Origin: Flavobacterium sp. | GTDB lineage: Bacteria; Bacteroidota; Bacteroidia; Flavobacteriales; Flavobacteriaceae | Assembly: GCA_016721735.1 (NCBI GenBank) | Contig: JADKHM010000002.1 | Span: forward strand, 457,358 to 521,357 | Reading direction: 5' to 3' | DNA: 64,000 nucleotides | Part shown: positions 42,272 to 51,864 of the stretch, one piece after another | How positions within the stretch are numbered: the first letter of the stretch is position 1 | How the letters are laid out: each line of letters begins with the position of its first letter | Made by a program: the position numbers and the translations under genes | The notes under the pieces: model-generated | The model's database searches: none | What the model saw: the letters and a program-made list of their open reading frames with translations, nothing else | What the model was told of the DNA's origin: nothing

Positions 42272-43627
42272 TTATTCAATCAAAGCCTTCACCTCATCAA
42301 AATTCAATCCCCCGTAATTGCCCGAACTCATTAATAAAAGTGCCGAATTATCGAGATCTAAATTGAAAAGATAATCTTTGAAATCTTTCGGATTGGTATA
42401 AATAATCAAGTCATTTCTTTTAAATGATGTTGCAATTTGCTCGTAAGTGACTTCTTCCAGTTGTTTTATCTTTACTGCGTCTGGCGAATAGAAAACAACG
42501 GCTACATCAGCATATTCTAAGGCGCCCTGATATTCTTTAAGAAATTCTGCATTCAAACTGCTATAAGTATGGAGCTCCAAGCATGCGATGACGTTTCGGT
42601 CAGGATATTGTTCTTTGACGGCCTTGGTTGTTGCCGCTACTTTACTTGGTGAATGTGCAAAGTCTTTGTAAGCCACTTTATTTTTACTTTCCGCAATTTT
42701 TTCTAGTCTCTTAGACGCGCCTTTAAACGAGGCAATCGCTTCGTAAAAATCCGCTTCATCAACGCCCATGTTTTGGCAAATCCATTTGGCACCTGCCAAA
42801 TTGTTGAGATTATGTGCTCCAAAAACTTCAATCGGCATGTCGCCTTCTGGAGTAGATAATAAAGTGACACCATTATCGACTTTGTATTTTGGTGTAGTGT
42901 ACGGCAACTTCCGAATCGGATTTGTCGCTGCTTCTGCCACTCGTTTCACTTCCGCATCGTCTTCATTATAAACTAAAATGCCGCCGTTGGTGATTAATTG
43001 AATGAAAATTTCGAATTGATTGACGTAATTTTCATAAGTCGGAAAAACATTAATATGATCCCAAGCAATACCAGAAATCAAAGCGATATTGGGTTGATAA
43101 AGATGAAATTTAGGACGACGATCCATCGGAGAAGACAAATATTCATCGCCTTCTAAAACAATAAAATCATTTTCTTCGGTGAGATGCACCATGGTGTCGA
43201 AACCTTCCAATTGAGCACCGACCATATAATCAACTTGGATATTGTGGTAATGCATCACGTGCAAAATCATCGATGTAATCGTAGTCTTACCATGCGATCC
43301 GCCGATGACAACGCGTGTTTTGTTTTTGGATTGCTCGTATAAAAATTCAGGATAAGAATAAATTTTAAGCCCTAGTTCTTGCGCTTTTAGTAATTCAGGA
43401 TTGTCGGCCTTGGCATGCATTCCTAAGATCACCGCTTCGATATCGTTCGTGATTTTTTCTGTAAACCAGCCCATTTCTTGTGGAAGCAACCCTTTTTTTT
43501 CTAATCGTGTTCTTGAAGGTTCAAAAATAGCGTCATCGCTTCCAGTTACTTGATAACCTTTATTGTGTAGAGCCAAAGCTAGATTGTGCATGGCGCTTCC
43601 GCCGATTGCTATAAAATGTGTGCGCAT
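42272..43627 (-). CDS. mpl: UDP-N-acetylmuramate:tripeptide ligase (Mpl-type Mur ligase)
   Basis: The 451-aa Mur ligase begins MRTHFIAIGGSAMHNLALAL, with the ATP-binding motif GGSHGKTT at 109-116 and the three-domain Mur plan (central ATPase, C-terminal domain near 310-451 with FAHSPSKVAATTKAVKE). It resembles Mpl, which attaches recovered murein tripeptide to UDP-MurNAc in peptidoglycan recycling, more than MurC, because of the GGSAMHNLA start and the lack of the MurC C-terminal signature. It begins directly behind the stop codon of the TPR protein, so the two are an operon. Confidence 0.88.
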   Translation of the reverse strand: MRTHFIAIGGSAMHNLALALHNKGYQVTGSDDAIFEPSRTRLEKKGLLPQEMGWFTEKITNDIEAVILGMHAKADNPELLKAQELGLKIYSYPEFLYEQSKNKTRVVIGGSHGKTTITSMILHVMHYHNIQVDYMVGAQLEGFDTMVHLTEENDFIVLEGDEYLSSPMDRRPKFHLYQPNIALISGIAWDHINVFPTYENYVNQFEIFIQLITNGGILVYNEDDAEVKRVAEAATNPIRKLPYTTPKYKVDNGVTLLSTPEGDMPIEVFGAHNLNNLAGAKWICQNMGVDEADFYEAIASFKGASKRLEKIAESKNKVAYKDFAHSPSKVAATTKAVKEQYPDRNVIACLELHTYSSLNAEFLKEYQGALEYADVAVVFYSPDAVKIKQLEEVTYEQIATSFKRNDLIIYTNPKDFKDYLFNLDLDNSALLLMSSGNYGGLNFDEVKALIE

Positions 43628-44326
43628 TTACGATTTGTTTTTTTCGTTATAGGTTGCCCAAAGTTTCCTGGCTTTCTCAGGTTGGGCCATTTTGTTTTTA
43701 TATAAGTCTGCTAATTTTTGATAGGTCGTTTTTGAATTTCCAATTTCGATGGCTTTGAGATAATATTTCTCCGCATTGCTATATCGGTTGAAATATTCTT
43801 CGATGTGACCTTTAGATAAATAACCATCAACGGGTGAAATTTTAAGCAATTCGTCGGCGTATTTTTTGGCTTTGCTTTCGCTTCCACCAACAATTCCCGG
43901 CAATTGAATGTATATTTCTAACAAAGCCCAACGTGCTCCAATATGATTTGGATTGAGTTGAATGGCTTTTTTGAAGGCTACTTTAACATCGTCAATGAGT
44001 GATAGCGCCTTGAATTTGTTCGCTTCCTTGGCCTGCATTCCGAGTGCGCCACCGTATTTATAGAAATACTCGGCATTTGCTGGCTTTAGCTTCGTGAGTT
44101 TCAAATAGAACGGAACCGCTTTTTCCCATTGTTTGTTATGACACTGAATATCTCCCAAATATTCCAATGATTTCAAATCATTTGGATTTTGCTTAAGTGA
44201 AGTTTCAAAAAAAGTTTTTGCCTGATCAAATTTTCCAAGCAAGTAGCATTTTTCACCATTTTCAAAACTAGTTTGCGCTAGCATCGAAACGGTTGAAAAA
44301 AAGACAAATAATTGTAAATATTTCAT
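43628..44326 (-). CDS. Exported TPR-repeat protein
   Basis: I place the start at the ATG at 44326, which gives a signal peptide (MKYLQLFVFFSTVSMLAQ). A longer frame from 44419 would place a 31-residue lead before it. The 232-aa product has about five TPR units (for example GEKCYLLGKFDQAKTFFETS and LKSLEYLGDIQCHNKQWEKA). A periplasmic scaffold role is likely. The stop codon is immediately followed by the mpl start, so it is the first gene of a two-gene unit and may aid a cell-wall process, an inference from position only. Confidence 0.8.
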   Translation of the reverse strand: MKYLQLFVFFSTVSMLAQTSFENGEKCYLLGKFDQAKTFFETSLKQNPNDLKSLEYLGDIQCHNKQWEKAVPFYLKLTKLKPANAEYFYKYGGALGMQAKEANKFKALSLIDDVKVAFKKAIQLNPNHIGARWALLEIYIQLPGIVGGSESKAKKYADELLKISPVDGYLSKGHIEEYFNRYSNAEKYYLKAIEIGNSKTTYQKLADLYKNKMAQPEKARKLWATYNEKNKS

Positions 44327-44343
44327 CTTGGAGATCTGTGGTC

Positions 44344-44351
44344 CAAAAGTA
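44344..44351 (-). promoter_or_regulatory. -7 promoter element of the TPR-mpl unit
   Basis: The minus strand reads TACTTTTG, an exact TAnnTTTG match about 18 bases before the ATG at 44326. It supports that ATG over the one at 44419. A second match (TAATTTTG) lies at 44396-44403. Confidence 0.55.
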
Positions 44352-44572
44352 ATAAAATAAAGATTGAAACTGTTACAAAATTTGTATAGTTCTTTCAAAA
44401 TTAACTCTTTAAAATGCATAAAAAATCGATGAAAAACAAGGTGTTAAATAATTGTAAAGTCTTATTAACCAATGATTTTGATAAAAATTAAGAAACAATT
44501 CTCGATTTGTTACATTTCATCGACTTTAATGGTTAGTTACCTAGAAAAATAGCATTTAAGGTTCTGCAAAAA

Positions 44573-44580
44573 TAAATTTG
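44573..44580 (+). promoter_or_regulatory. -7 promoter element of the first giant surface protein
   Basis: TAAATTTG matches TAnnTTTG and ends 28 bases before the ATG at 44609. No clear -33 motif is seen. The 282-base divergent gap (44327-44608) otherwise holds AT-rich sequence. Confidence 0.5.
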
Positions 44581-44608
44581 TAGTGCCAAATCATAATGCT
44601 TAAACCCA

Positions 44609-47600
44609 ATGAAAGAGAATTACCCAAATTCTGTGTCCTCACTTGTGACCCTATTTCGATCGACATTAAAACGGTCGATTGTTCTTTTTTTGTATTTGAT
44701 TTTCTTTATTTCAAATCCTTTAGAAGCGCAGATTGCCTTGCGAGGAACAGCGACAGTTTCGACGTCTACCAATACTAACATAACGATTAATAAACCTGCT
44801 GGCGTTATTGCTGGAGACCTTATGCTCGTTAACATTGCCAAAGGAGGTAACAGAACTACGAATCCTTCATCAGCCGGTTGGACATTTATTACTGGTGCTG
44901 ATTTAGGAGGAGGAACGCAACGATACGGCGGTGTTTTATACAAAATAGCAGGAGCAGCCGAGCCTGCCAACTATACCTTTGCTTTGGGTGCAGGAACGAA
45001 TAGTGCTTCTGGTGGAATAGTTGCTTTCTCTGGAGTAAACAACACAACGCCTTTTGATGTTGCGCCAGGCACCATTTCTGTACAAGGAAGCCAAATTGGA
45101 GTTGTGGCAACAAGTAAAACCACTGTGACTGCAAATACTGCTATTGTGATGTTTGGACAAGCCGCCGGAGATAATCCGACATGGAACAATGGTTCTTGGA
45201 ATACTACTTCTCCGGGAGGACTTACGGAATTATTTGATATTGGTCAAGGAGGTGGAGATCAATCATCTGTCGGAGCAGCATGGGCGGCCAAACCAACAAT
45301 TGGTGCAACTGGAAACGGAACAGCAACCCTTTCATTAGCAGAAAGAAACGGTGGAATTTTGCTCGCATTAAGACCTGCATGCACAAATTCTGTCGCACCA
45401 ACAAGTATTTCTGGGACTACAACTATTTGCAATGGGAATTCAACTACACTAACTGTAAATGGTGGAACAGTTGCTCCTGGTGCAACCATTCAATGGTTTA
45501 CTGGCTCTTGTGGCGGAACTAGCGCTGGAACCGGAAATAGCATTACTGTTTCACCTTCAACAAACACCACTTACTTCGTACGATATAGCGGAACTTGCAA
45601 TACCACTTCTTGCGTTTCTGCAACGGTTACCGTTAATGCTACTTCGGTGGCACCGACAAGCATTTCGGGAACTACTTCAATTTGTAGTGGAGATTCTACG
45701 ACATTGACTTTAAGTGGCGGCACAGCCGGAACTGGAGCGACAGCCGAATGGTTTTCGGGATCATGTGGCGGTACCAGTGCTGGAACAGGCAATAGCATTA
45801 CTGTTTCGCCTTTAGTGGATACTACGTATTTTGTTCGATATAATGGCACCTGTAACACAACAACTTGTGCTTCGGTTACTGTAAGTATAAATTCGGCTTC
45901 GACTGCCCCGACAAGTATAACAGGAATCTCTACCGTGTGCAATGGTAGTTCAACAACACTAACGCTTAGCGGCGGAAGCGCAGGAACAGGAGCAACAGCC
46001 CAATGGTTCTCCGGATCTTGTGGTGGCACTAGTGTAGGAACAGGAAATAGTATTACTGTTTCACCAAGTAACGATACGCCGTACTTTGTAAGATATAGCG
46101 GAACTTGCAATACGACGAGTTGTGCTACGATAACCGTTACGGTACTTACTGTTTCAGTCGCACCTACTAGTATTATAGGAACCAATACTATTTGCGAAGG
46201 AGATTCCACTACTTTAGTGGCAAGTGGAGGATTTATTGGAACAGGAGGCACAACCGAATGGTTTTCAGGATCGTGTGGAGGTGTCAGCGCTGGAACAGGA
46301 AACAGTATTACAGTCTCCCCTTTATCAAACACAACATACTTTGTCAGATATAGCGGAACATGTAACAATACTAGTTGTGCATCTTCAACCGTAACAGTAA
46401 ACACATTTTCAACAGCGCCAACAAGTATTTCTGGAACGAACACTATTTGTAGCGGGAGTTCGACAACTTTGACAGTCAATGGCGGATTTTTAGGGAGTGG
46501 AGATTCCGTCGAATGGTTTACAGATTCTTGTGGCGGTACTCCAGCTGGGACTGGCAATAGCATTACTGTTTCGCCTATCACAACAACAACTTATTTTGCT
46601 AGATACACTGGACCTTGTAGCACAACTTCTTGTACGTCAGTAACGGTGACTGTTAATTCGTTATCAATAGCGCCTACGAACATTAGCGCAACAACGACTA
46701 TTTGTTCAGGTGACAGTACTACATTAAATAAAATCGGTGGATTCGCAGGAACTGGAGCAACAGAAGAATGGTTTTCTGACTCATGTGGCGGAACTTATCT
46801 AGGTACGGGCAACAGCATTAATATTACGCCGGTCTCGACAACAAATTATTTTGTTCGATATAGCGGCACTTGCAATACTACTTCATGCGCTAGTGTTTCG
46901 GTATTGGTAAATACACCGCATTCTTTTACGCTTCAACCTTTGGCTACACAAACTGTTTGTTCAGATTCTAGTGTAACCTTTTCTGTAAGCGCCACTGGTA
47001 CAGTTTTGTCCTATCAATGGTATAATGGCGCTACATTACTAGTTGATGGCGGATCAATCTCCGGCGCAACTACAGCGAACTTGACAATAAATCCGGTTTC
47101 AATAACAGATGCATCATCGAATTACTTTTGCGTAATTAGCGGTCCATGTACGGCACCTGTTAGTTCAAATACAGCTGCATTGATCGTAAATGAAAAAGTA
47201 ACCATTGCAACCCAACCTCAGCCTTCGCAATCTTTTTGTACTAGAAGTACCGTCTCTTTTTCGATTGCTGCCATTGGAACAGGATTGACTTATCAATGGT
47301 ATAAAGGTGCCACACTTTTAGTGGATGGAGGTTCTATTTCTGGAGCAACTTCATCTACTCTTTCTATAAGTTCATTGACCGTAAGCGATGCCGCCAACAA
47401 TTATTATTGTATTGTAAGTGGAACGAGTCCTTGCAGTAATGTCACTTCTAATAATTCCGAACTGATTGTAAATACTTTCGCTGCGATAACAATTCAACCG
47501 AATGCAACGCAAACGATATGCGCTGATTTATTTGCCAATTTCTTCATCACTGCAACAGGAAGCAACCTCAACTATCAATGGTATAAAGGAGCATCAATAT

Positions 47601-50600
47601 TGATAGATGGAGGTCCGATTTCTGGTGCCACTACAAGCACCTTGACCATCAATCCGATTACATTATCAGATGCCGCAGCAGACTATCATTGTGTTGTTAG
47701 TAACGTTTGCACACCAGCATTAAGTTCAAGTAATGCTGAATTGATTGTCAATGAAACGCCTTTAATTCCAGACCAAACGCTCTCAATTTGTAGCGAAGAC
47801 ACTTTCACTTTGAACTTAGTTAGTGGAGTTCCAACAGCAGCAACTGTAGTGCCTACCAATACCACTTACACGTGGCCTTCGCCAATCTTGACTGGCGGAA
47901 TGACTGGCGGAATCGCTGGCAATAATGAAACTGGTATTAGTCAAACTTTGACAAACCCTACGAATACACCACAGACGGCCATCTATTTTATTACGCCAAC
48001 TTCTGGAAATACGGGCACTTGTATTGGTCCAGATTTCGCATTATTCGTGACGGTTAATCCAACACCGTATATCAATAATATTACCGCTGCTTTTTGTAGT
48101 GAAGAAAGCTTTTCCTTTACACCTGTCAATGGAGGAGGAAATATTGTTCCTGTTGGCACCACTTATTCATGGGGACTTCCAACCGTTACAGGAGGTATGA
48201 CTGGCGGAAGTGCAGGAAGTGGACAAACAACAATCGCACAAACATTAACAAATCCAACAAATATTGATCAGACGGCCTCTTATACCGTAACAGCAACTTC
48301 AGGATCTTGTCCATCAAGTACATTTTCTGTCGATATCACTATTCATCCAAAACCAACGGTAGCAGCTAGCGTCCTATCGCAATCCGCCTGTTCTGGAGCG
48401 GCAATCACGCCGATTTTATTGAGCAATACAAACGGAATTGCTGGAACCATAGATTTTAGTTGGACACGCGACAACACCACGAACACCACTGGAATTCCAT
48501 CAAGCGGAAATACAGCTACCATTTCCGGAAATTTGACCAACATGACTACTTCCCCGGAGACCACTATTTTCACGTTTGTGGCAACTTCTGATAACAACTG
48601 TATTTCGAATGCAGCAACTGCAAGCGTAATCGTTAATCCACTTCCGACGGTTTCCGCCACGCCAGCGAGTCAAACTATTTGTTCAGAAAATACGATTGCG
48701 CCAATTACAATTACAAATCCAAATAGTATTTTGGGAACAACGTTTAGTTGGACAAGAGACAACACCGTTAATCTAACGGGCATTGCTTCTTCCGGCACTT
48801 CCACTTCAATTAGTGGAATATTAACAAATACCACGAACGTCGTTCAAACCACTACGTTCACCATTACGGCTTCCGCCAATGGTTGTGATACGACAATCAA
48901 TACGATTACCATTACCGTCAATCCGAAGCCAACAGTTCTTGCTTTACCAGCAACACAAACGCTTTGCGGAAGTTCGCCCTTTATGGCAATTACTATTTCT
49001 AATCCGAATGTTGTAGCTGGAACAACCTACTCCTGGACAAGAAACAACGTCGTAAATGCAACAGGAATAGCCGCTTCTGGCATTGGCTCAACCATTTCGG
49101 GAACTTTACAAAATAACACCAACAGCACACAAACGGTAACATTTACCATTACTGCTGCTGCTGGAACTTGTAGTTCAAATACAACAACTGTTGATATTGA
49201 TCTTTTACCCACACCACTTATTACAATTACACCAAATACACAAACAAGATGTCATTTGCAGGCGATAAATGCAATCACAATTGGAAATTCGAATGCTGTA
49301 GCTGGAACGACCTACAGTTGGACAAGAGACAACACCTCCAAATTGACTGGAATTGCCGCATCAGGAAATGGAAATAGCATTACAGGTACATTCTCAAATA
49401 ATACCACAGCTACTCAAACGACAATTTTTACCATTACAGCCTTAGCACCAAATGGATGTAGCTCAACTTCTACCGTTTCAGTTACTGTTTATGCCCCTTT
49501 GGTTGCGCCAACTGTAAACGCACCTCAAACGGTTTGCGTATTTTCAAACCCATCATTATTAACCATAACAACGCCTGCCTCAGGAGGTTCGGGAGTGTAT
49601 TCTTATCAATGGCAAAATAGTACAAACGGAACTACGTTTAATAATATTGGCGGTGCTACCAACGCTACCTATCAACCGCCATTTGTGAATGGAGCAACAG
49701 TTAATACCTATTATCGATTAATCACAACTAATATCTGTGGCAGCGTCACAAGCAATGTCATATTTGTTGAGGTAGTAAGTAATATTGGTTTTTCATTTGG
49801 TTTTAATGATGACCTTACTGGACCTATTTGCTCTGGAAGTTCTTTTACACCAGATATTAATTCTGTACACTTTTCTACCTCTGCCGTTCGATTTACTTGG
49901 ACTGCTGACCCGACTTATATTACTCCAGCTACGGGCGGTCCGATAGGAACGACTGGCGGTGCCTTCCTCGGATTTAGAACTTCGAGCGCAACCATAGGAC
50001 CATTAACGGCAGTTAACAATACCAATGCAACGATTGTAACTTCTGTTAGCATCAATCCGAATGTGTATAATTTTCCAGGACCACCAAGCGGATCGTTTAT
50101 TTGCAGCACTTCTCCACAAATTTTTAGCGTAACAATCAGACCAATTCCTGTAGCTACAGCGACCGGCAACAACACTACAGTTTGCAACGTAAGTGGCGCT
50201 GGAATTGTCGTAAGTGGTAACATCACCGATGCTACGATGAGTTATGCTTGGACACGAAACAATACGATTAATGTAACTGGCACGAACTCTGGAAATTCTG
50301 GAAACATTGTGGCAGGTGGCACCTTTTCGCTAAACCCAACATTGACTAATACCACTGCATTAAGTCAAATAGTTCAATTTACCATAACGCCATCCTCTAA
50401 CGGATGTGCCGGAACCCCAATTGTGATTTCTATTACGATTGCACCAACGGTCACAGCAGGCGCTATTGCTGCAAATCAGACGATTTGTAATGGTGGAGAT
50501 CCCGCGGCATTTACGCAAACCACTGCAGCAACTGGTGTAAATTTAACTTATCAATGGCAAAGCAGCACCGATAATTCATCTTTTAGCGATATTTCAGCAG

Positions 50601-51019
50601 CTACTTCAAGTACGTATGATTCTGGCGCATTAACACAAACCACTTGGTTTAGAAGAGTGGTTACATCTACAGTAAATGGAACCAGTTGTATCGCGACATC
50701 AGCAGCAATTTCTGTAACTGTAAATACCATCAATCCTGGAACCATATCTGGAAATCAAACGATTTGTGATGGTGGAGATCCTAGTAGTTTTACTAGTGTA
50801 GCTGCGACTGCAGCTGGAGCCATTTCTTATCAATGGCAAAGCAACACAACCGGATGTGGTGGCTCTTGGGCAAATATTCTTGGAGCAACGAATCCGACTT
50901 ATGATATTCCTGCAGGTTTAACAGTAACTACGTACTATCGACGAGAAGCAACTTCTACATTAAATAGTGTTGCCTGTTCAGATTTCAGCAATTGTATTAC
51001 TGTTTTGTTAATGCCGTAA
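44609..51019 (+). CDS. Giant repeat-rich secreted surface protein, main part (frameshifted gene)
   Basis: This 2136-aa frame is the N-terminal bulk of a protein that continues in other frames to 53558. A long signal peptide (cleavage near SNPLEAQ) and an N-terminal beta domain (about residues 40-260) come first. Six exact 85-residue repeats follow (45395-46924; each with WF(S/T)xSCGG and GTGNSITVSP, and six cysteines or fewer). Then three Ig-like units (46925-47757; YQWY...GATLLVDGG), a pair of PKD-like units, about five WTRDN-containing PKD-like repeats and the first of the C-terminal YQWQ repeats. The composition is Thr/Ser/Asn-rich, as in adhesins. The stop at 51019 comes from loss of one T near 51003. 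Probable surface adhesin or matrix protein; ligand unknown. Confidence 0.85.
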   Translation: MKENYPNSVSSLVTLFRSTLKRSIVLFLYLIFFISNPLEAQIALRGTATVSTSTNTNITINKPAGVIAGDLMLVNIAKGGNRTTNPSSAGWTFITGADLGGGTQRYGGVLYKIAGAAEPANYTFALGAGTNSASGGIVAFSGVNNTTPFDVAPGTISVQGSQIGVVATSKTTVTANTAIVMFGQAAGDNPTWNNGSWNTTSPGGLTELFDIGQGGGDQSSVGAAWAAKPTIGATGNGTATLSLAERNGGILLALRPACTNSVAPTSISGTTTICNGNSTTLTVNGGTVAPGATIQWFTGSCGGTSAGTGNSITVSPSTNTTYFVRYSGTCNTTSCVSATVTVNATSVAPTSISGTTSICSGDSTTLTLSGGTAGTGATAEWFSGSCGGTSAGTGNSITVSPLVDTTYFVRYNGTCNTTTCASVTVSINSASTAPTSITGISTVCNGSSTTLTLSGGSAGTGATAQWFSGSCGGTSVGTGNSITVSPSNDTPYFVRYSGTCNTTSCATITVTVLTVSVAPTSIIGTNTICEGDSTTLVASGGFIGTGGTTEWFSGSCGGVSAGTGNSITVSPLSNTTYFVRYSGTCNNTSCASSTVTVNTFSTAPTSISGTNTICSGSSTTLTVNGGFLGSGDSVEWFTDSCGGTPAGTGNSITVSPITTTTYFARYTGPCSTTSCTSVTVTVNSLSIAPTNISATTTICSGDSTTLNKIGGFAGTGATEEWFSDSCGGTYLGTGNSINITPVSTTNYFVRYSGTCNTTSCASVSVLVNTPHSFTLQPLATQTVCSDSSVTFSVSATGTVLSYQWYNGATLLVDGGSISGATTANLTINPVSITDASSNYFCVISGPCTAPVSSNTAALIVNEKVTIATQPQPSQSFCTRSTVSFSIAAIGTGLTYQWYKGATLLVDGGSISGATSSTLSISSLTVSDAANNYYCIVSGTSPCSNVTSNNSELIVNTFAAITIQPNATQTICADLFANFFITATGSNLNYQWYKGASILIDGGPISGATTSTLTINPITLSDAAADYHCVVSNVCTPALSSSNAELIVNETPLIPDQTLSICSEDTFTLNLVSGVPTAATVVPTNTTYTWPSPILTGGMTGGIAGNNETGISQTLTNPTNTPQTAIYFITPTSGNTGTCIGPDFALFVTVNPTPYINNITAAFCSEESFSFTPVNGGGNIVPVGTTYSWGLPTVTGGMTGGSAGSGQTTIAQTLTNPTNIDQTASYTVTATSGSCPSSTFSVDITIHPKPTVAASVLSQSACSGAAITPILLSNTNGIAGTIDFSWTRDNTTNTTGIPSSGNTATISGNLTNMTTSPETTIFTFVATSDNNCISNAATASVIVNPLPTVSATPASQTICSENTIAPITITNPNSILGTTFSWTRDNTVNLTGIASSGTSTSISGILTNTTNVVQTTTFTITASANGCDTTINTITITVNPKPTVLALPATQTLCGSSPFMAITISNPNVVAGTTYSWTRNNVVNATGIAASGIGSTISGTLQNNTNSTQTVTFTITAAAGTCSSNTTTVDIDLLPTPLITITPNTQTRCHLQAINAITIGNSNAVAGTTYSWTRDNTSKLTGIAASGNGNSITGTFSNNTTATQTTIFTITALAPNGCSSTSTVSVTVYAPLVAPTVNAPQTVCVFSNPSLLTITTPASGGSGVYSYQWQNSTNGTTFNNIGGATNATYQPPFVNGATVNTYYRLITTNICGSVTSNVIFVEVVSNIGFSFGFNDDLTGPICSGSSFTPDINSVHFSTSAVRFTWTADPTYITPATGGPIGTTGGAFLGFRTSSATIGPLTAVNNTNATIVTSVSINPNVYNFPGPPSGSFICSTSPQIFSVTIRPIPVATATGNNTTVCNVSGAGIVVSGNITDATMSYAWTRNNTINVTGTNSGNSGNIVAGGTFSLNPTLTNTTALSQIVQFTITPSSNGCAGTPIVISITIAPTVTAGAIAANQTICNGGDPAAFTQTTAATGVNLTYQWQSSTDNSSFSDISAATSSTYDSGALTQTTWFRRVVTSTVNGTSCIATSAAISVTVNTINPGTISGNQTICDGGDPSSFTSVAATAAGAISYQWQSNTTGCGGSWANILGATNPTYDIPAGLTVTTYYRREATSTLNSVACSDFSNCITVLLMP
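45395..46924 (+). repeat. Six tandem 255-bp coding repeats with exact period
   Basis: Unit starts (codon for the Ala of APTS) fall at 45395, 45650, 45905, 46160, 46415 and 46670, every one exactly 255 bases apart (85 codons). The nucleotide copies differ at many synonymous sites while the protein motif is kept (TTICxG, WFxxSCGGxxxGTGNSI, YFVRYSGTCNTTSC). It is therefore an old, selected array, not a fresh duplication. Confidence 0.93.
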
Positions 51020-51864
51020 CAGGCGGAACTGTTGGAAGCGACCAGACATTATGTGGTAATAATCCAACTGCTTTTAACGAGTTAACTGCGGCAAATGCTG
51101 CTGGTACGATTTCTTATCAATGGCAAAGTAGTACGACAGGTTGCGCTGGGCCATGGTCAGTTATTGTTGGAGCAACTTCTGCAACGTATGATGCTCCTGC
51201 TGGAGTCGTTGTCACAACCTACTATCAAAGAGTCACAACCTCAACTTTAAATTCTGTTGCATGCACAGCTACAAGCAATTGCATTACAGTGACGGCAAAC
51301 GCCATTACACCCGGAACCATTAGTGGCAACAGAACGATTTGTAATGGTGGAGATCCTGCGGCTTTTACAGTTTCAGTTGCTGCAACTGGAACTAATCTGA
51401 CATATCAATGGCAAATCAGTACAACCACTAGTGCTGGTCCATGGACAGATATTACTGGTGAAACAACTGATACCTATGATGCACCTGGACCGATAACACA
51501 AACTACCTATTATAGAAGAATTGCTATCGCTATTGTTAATAGTACGAGCTGTTCTGCAAACTCTAACTTTGTAACCGTTTTTGTAAACTCCGTTACACCA
51601 TCAATGGTGACAGGAGATCAAAGTGTCTGCGGTACTGCTGACGATCCGGCGGCTTTTGCCGTTAGCACTGCCGCAACAGGAAACGGAACACTATCCTATC
51701 AATGGCAAAGCAATACAACTGGGTGTGGCGGATCTTGGACAAACATATTGGGAGCAACAAGTGCCACTTATGATGCGCCGAATGTGCTTTTAACCACGTA
51801 TTATCGTGTGGTAATAACATCAACTCTAAATAGTGTGCAATGTACTAGATTAGCAATTGCTTGA
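50992..51864 (+). CDS. Continuation of the giant surface protein in another frame
   Basis: This frame carries on the YQWQ repeat series of the gene above, without start or signal of its own. It holds three units (QTLCGNNPTAFNEL, RTICNGGDPAAFTV, QSVCGTADDPAAFA, each followed by YQWQ...YYRR). It joins the first frame at about 51003 and is again broken at about 51850, where the stop follows CTRLAIA instead of the expected SNCLTITSYSKTW. It is not a separate gene. In vivo it would be translated only if the frames are continuous. Confidence 0.8.
   Translation: MYYCFVNAVTGGTVGSDQTLCGNNPTAFNELTAANAAGTISYQWQSSTTGCAGPWSVIVGATSATYDAPAGVVVTTYYQRVTTSTLNSVACTATSNCITVTANAITPGTISGNRTICNGGDPAAFTVSVAATGTNLTYQWQISTTTSAGPWTDITGETTDTYDAPGPITQTTYYRRIAIAIVNSTSCSANSNFVTVFVNSVTPSMVTGDQSVCGTADDPAAFAVSTAATGNGTLSYQWQSNTTGCGGSWTNILGATSATYDAPNVLLTTYYRVVITSTLNSVQCTRLAIA

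Noticed and set aside
45571..46581. A 336-residue open frame antisense to the six tandem repeats
   Set aside because: It repeats with the same 85-residue period as the sense strand and has no signal, start context or domain. It is open only because the repeat codons lack antisense stops.
45395..46924. Possible CRISPR or satellite array because of regular spacing
   Set aside because: Units are 255 bp, coding, in frame and diverged at synonymous sites; there are no short identical repeats with unique spacers and no cas genes.
50992..51030. Programmed ribosomal frameshifting as explanation for the frame changes
   Set aside because: The breaks go in both directions, are too many (about 17), and lack slippery heptamers with downstream structure at consistent places.
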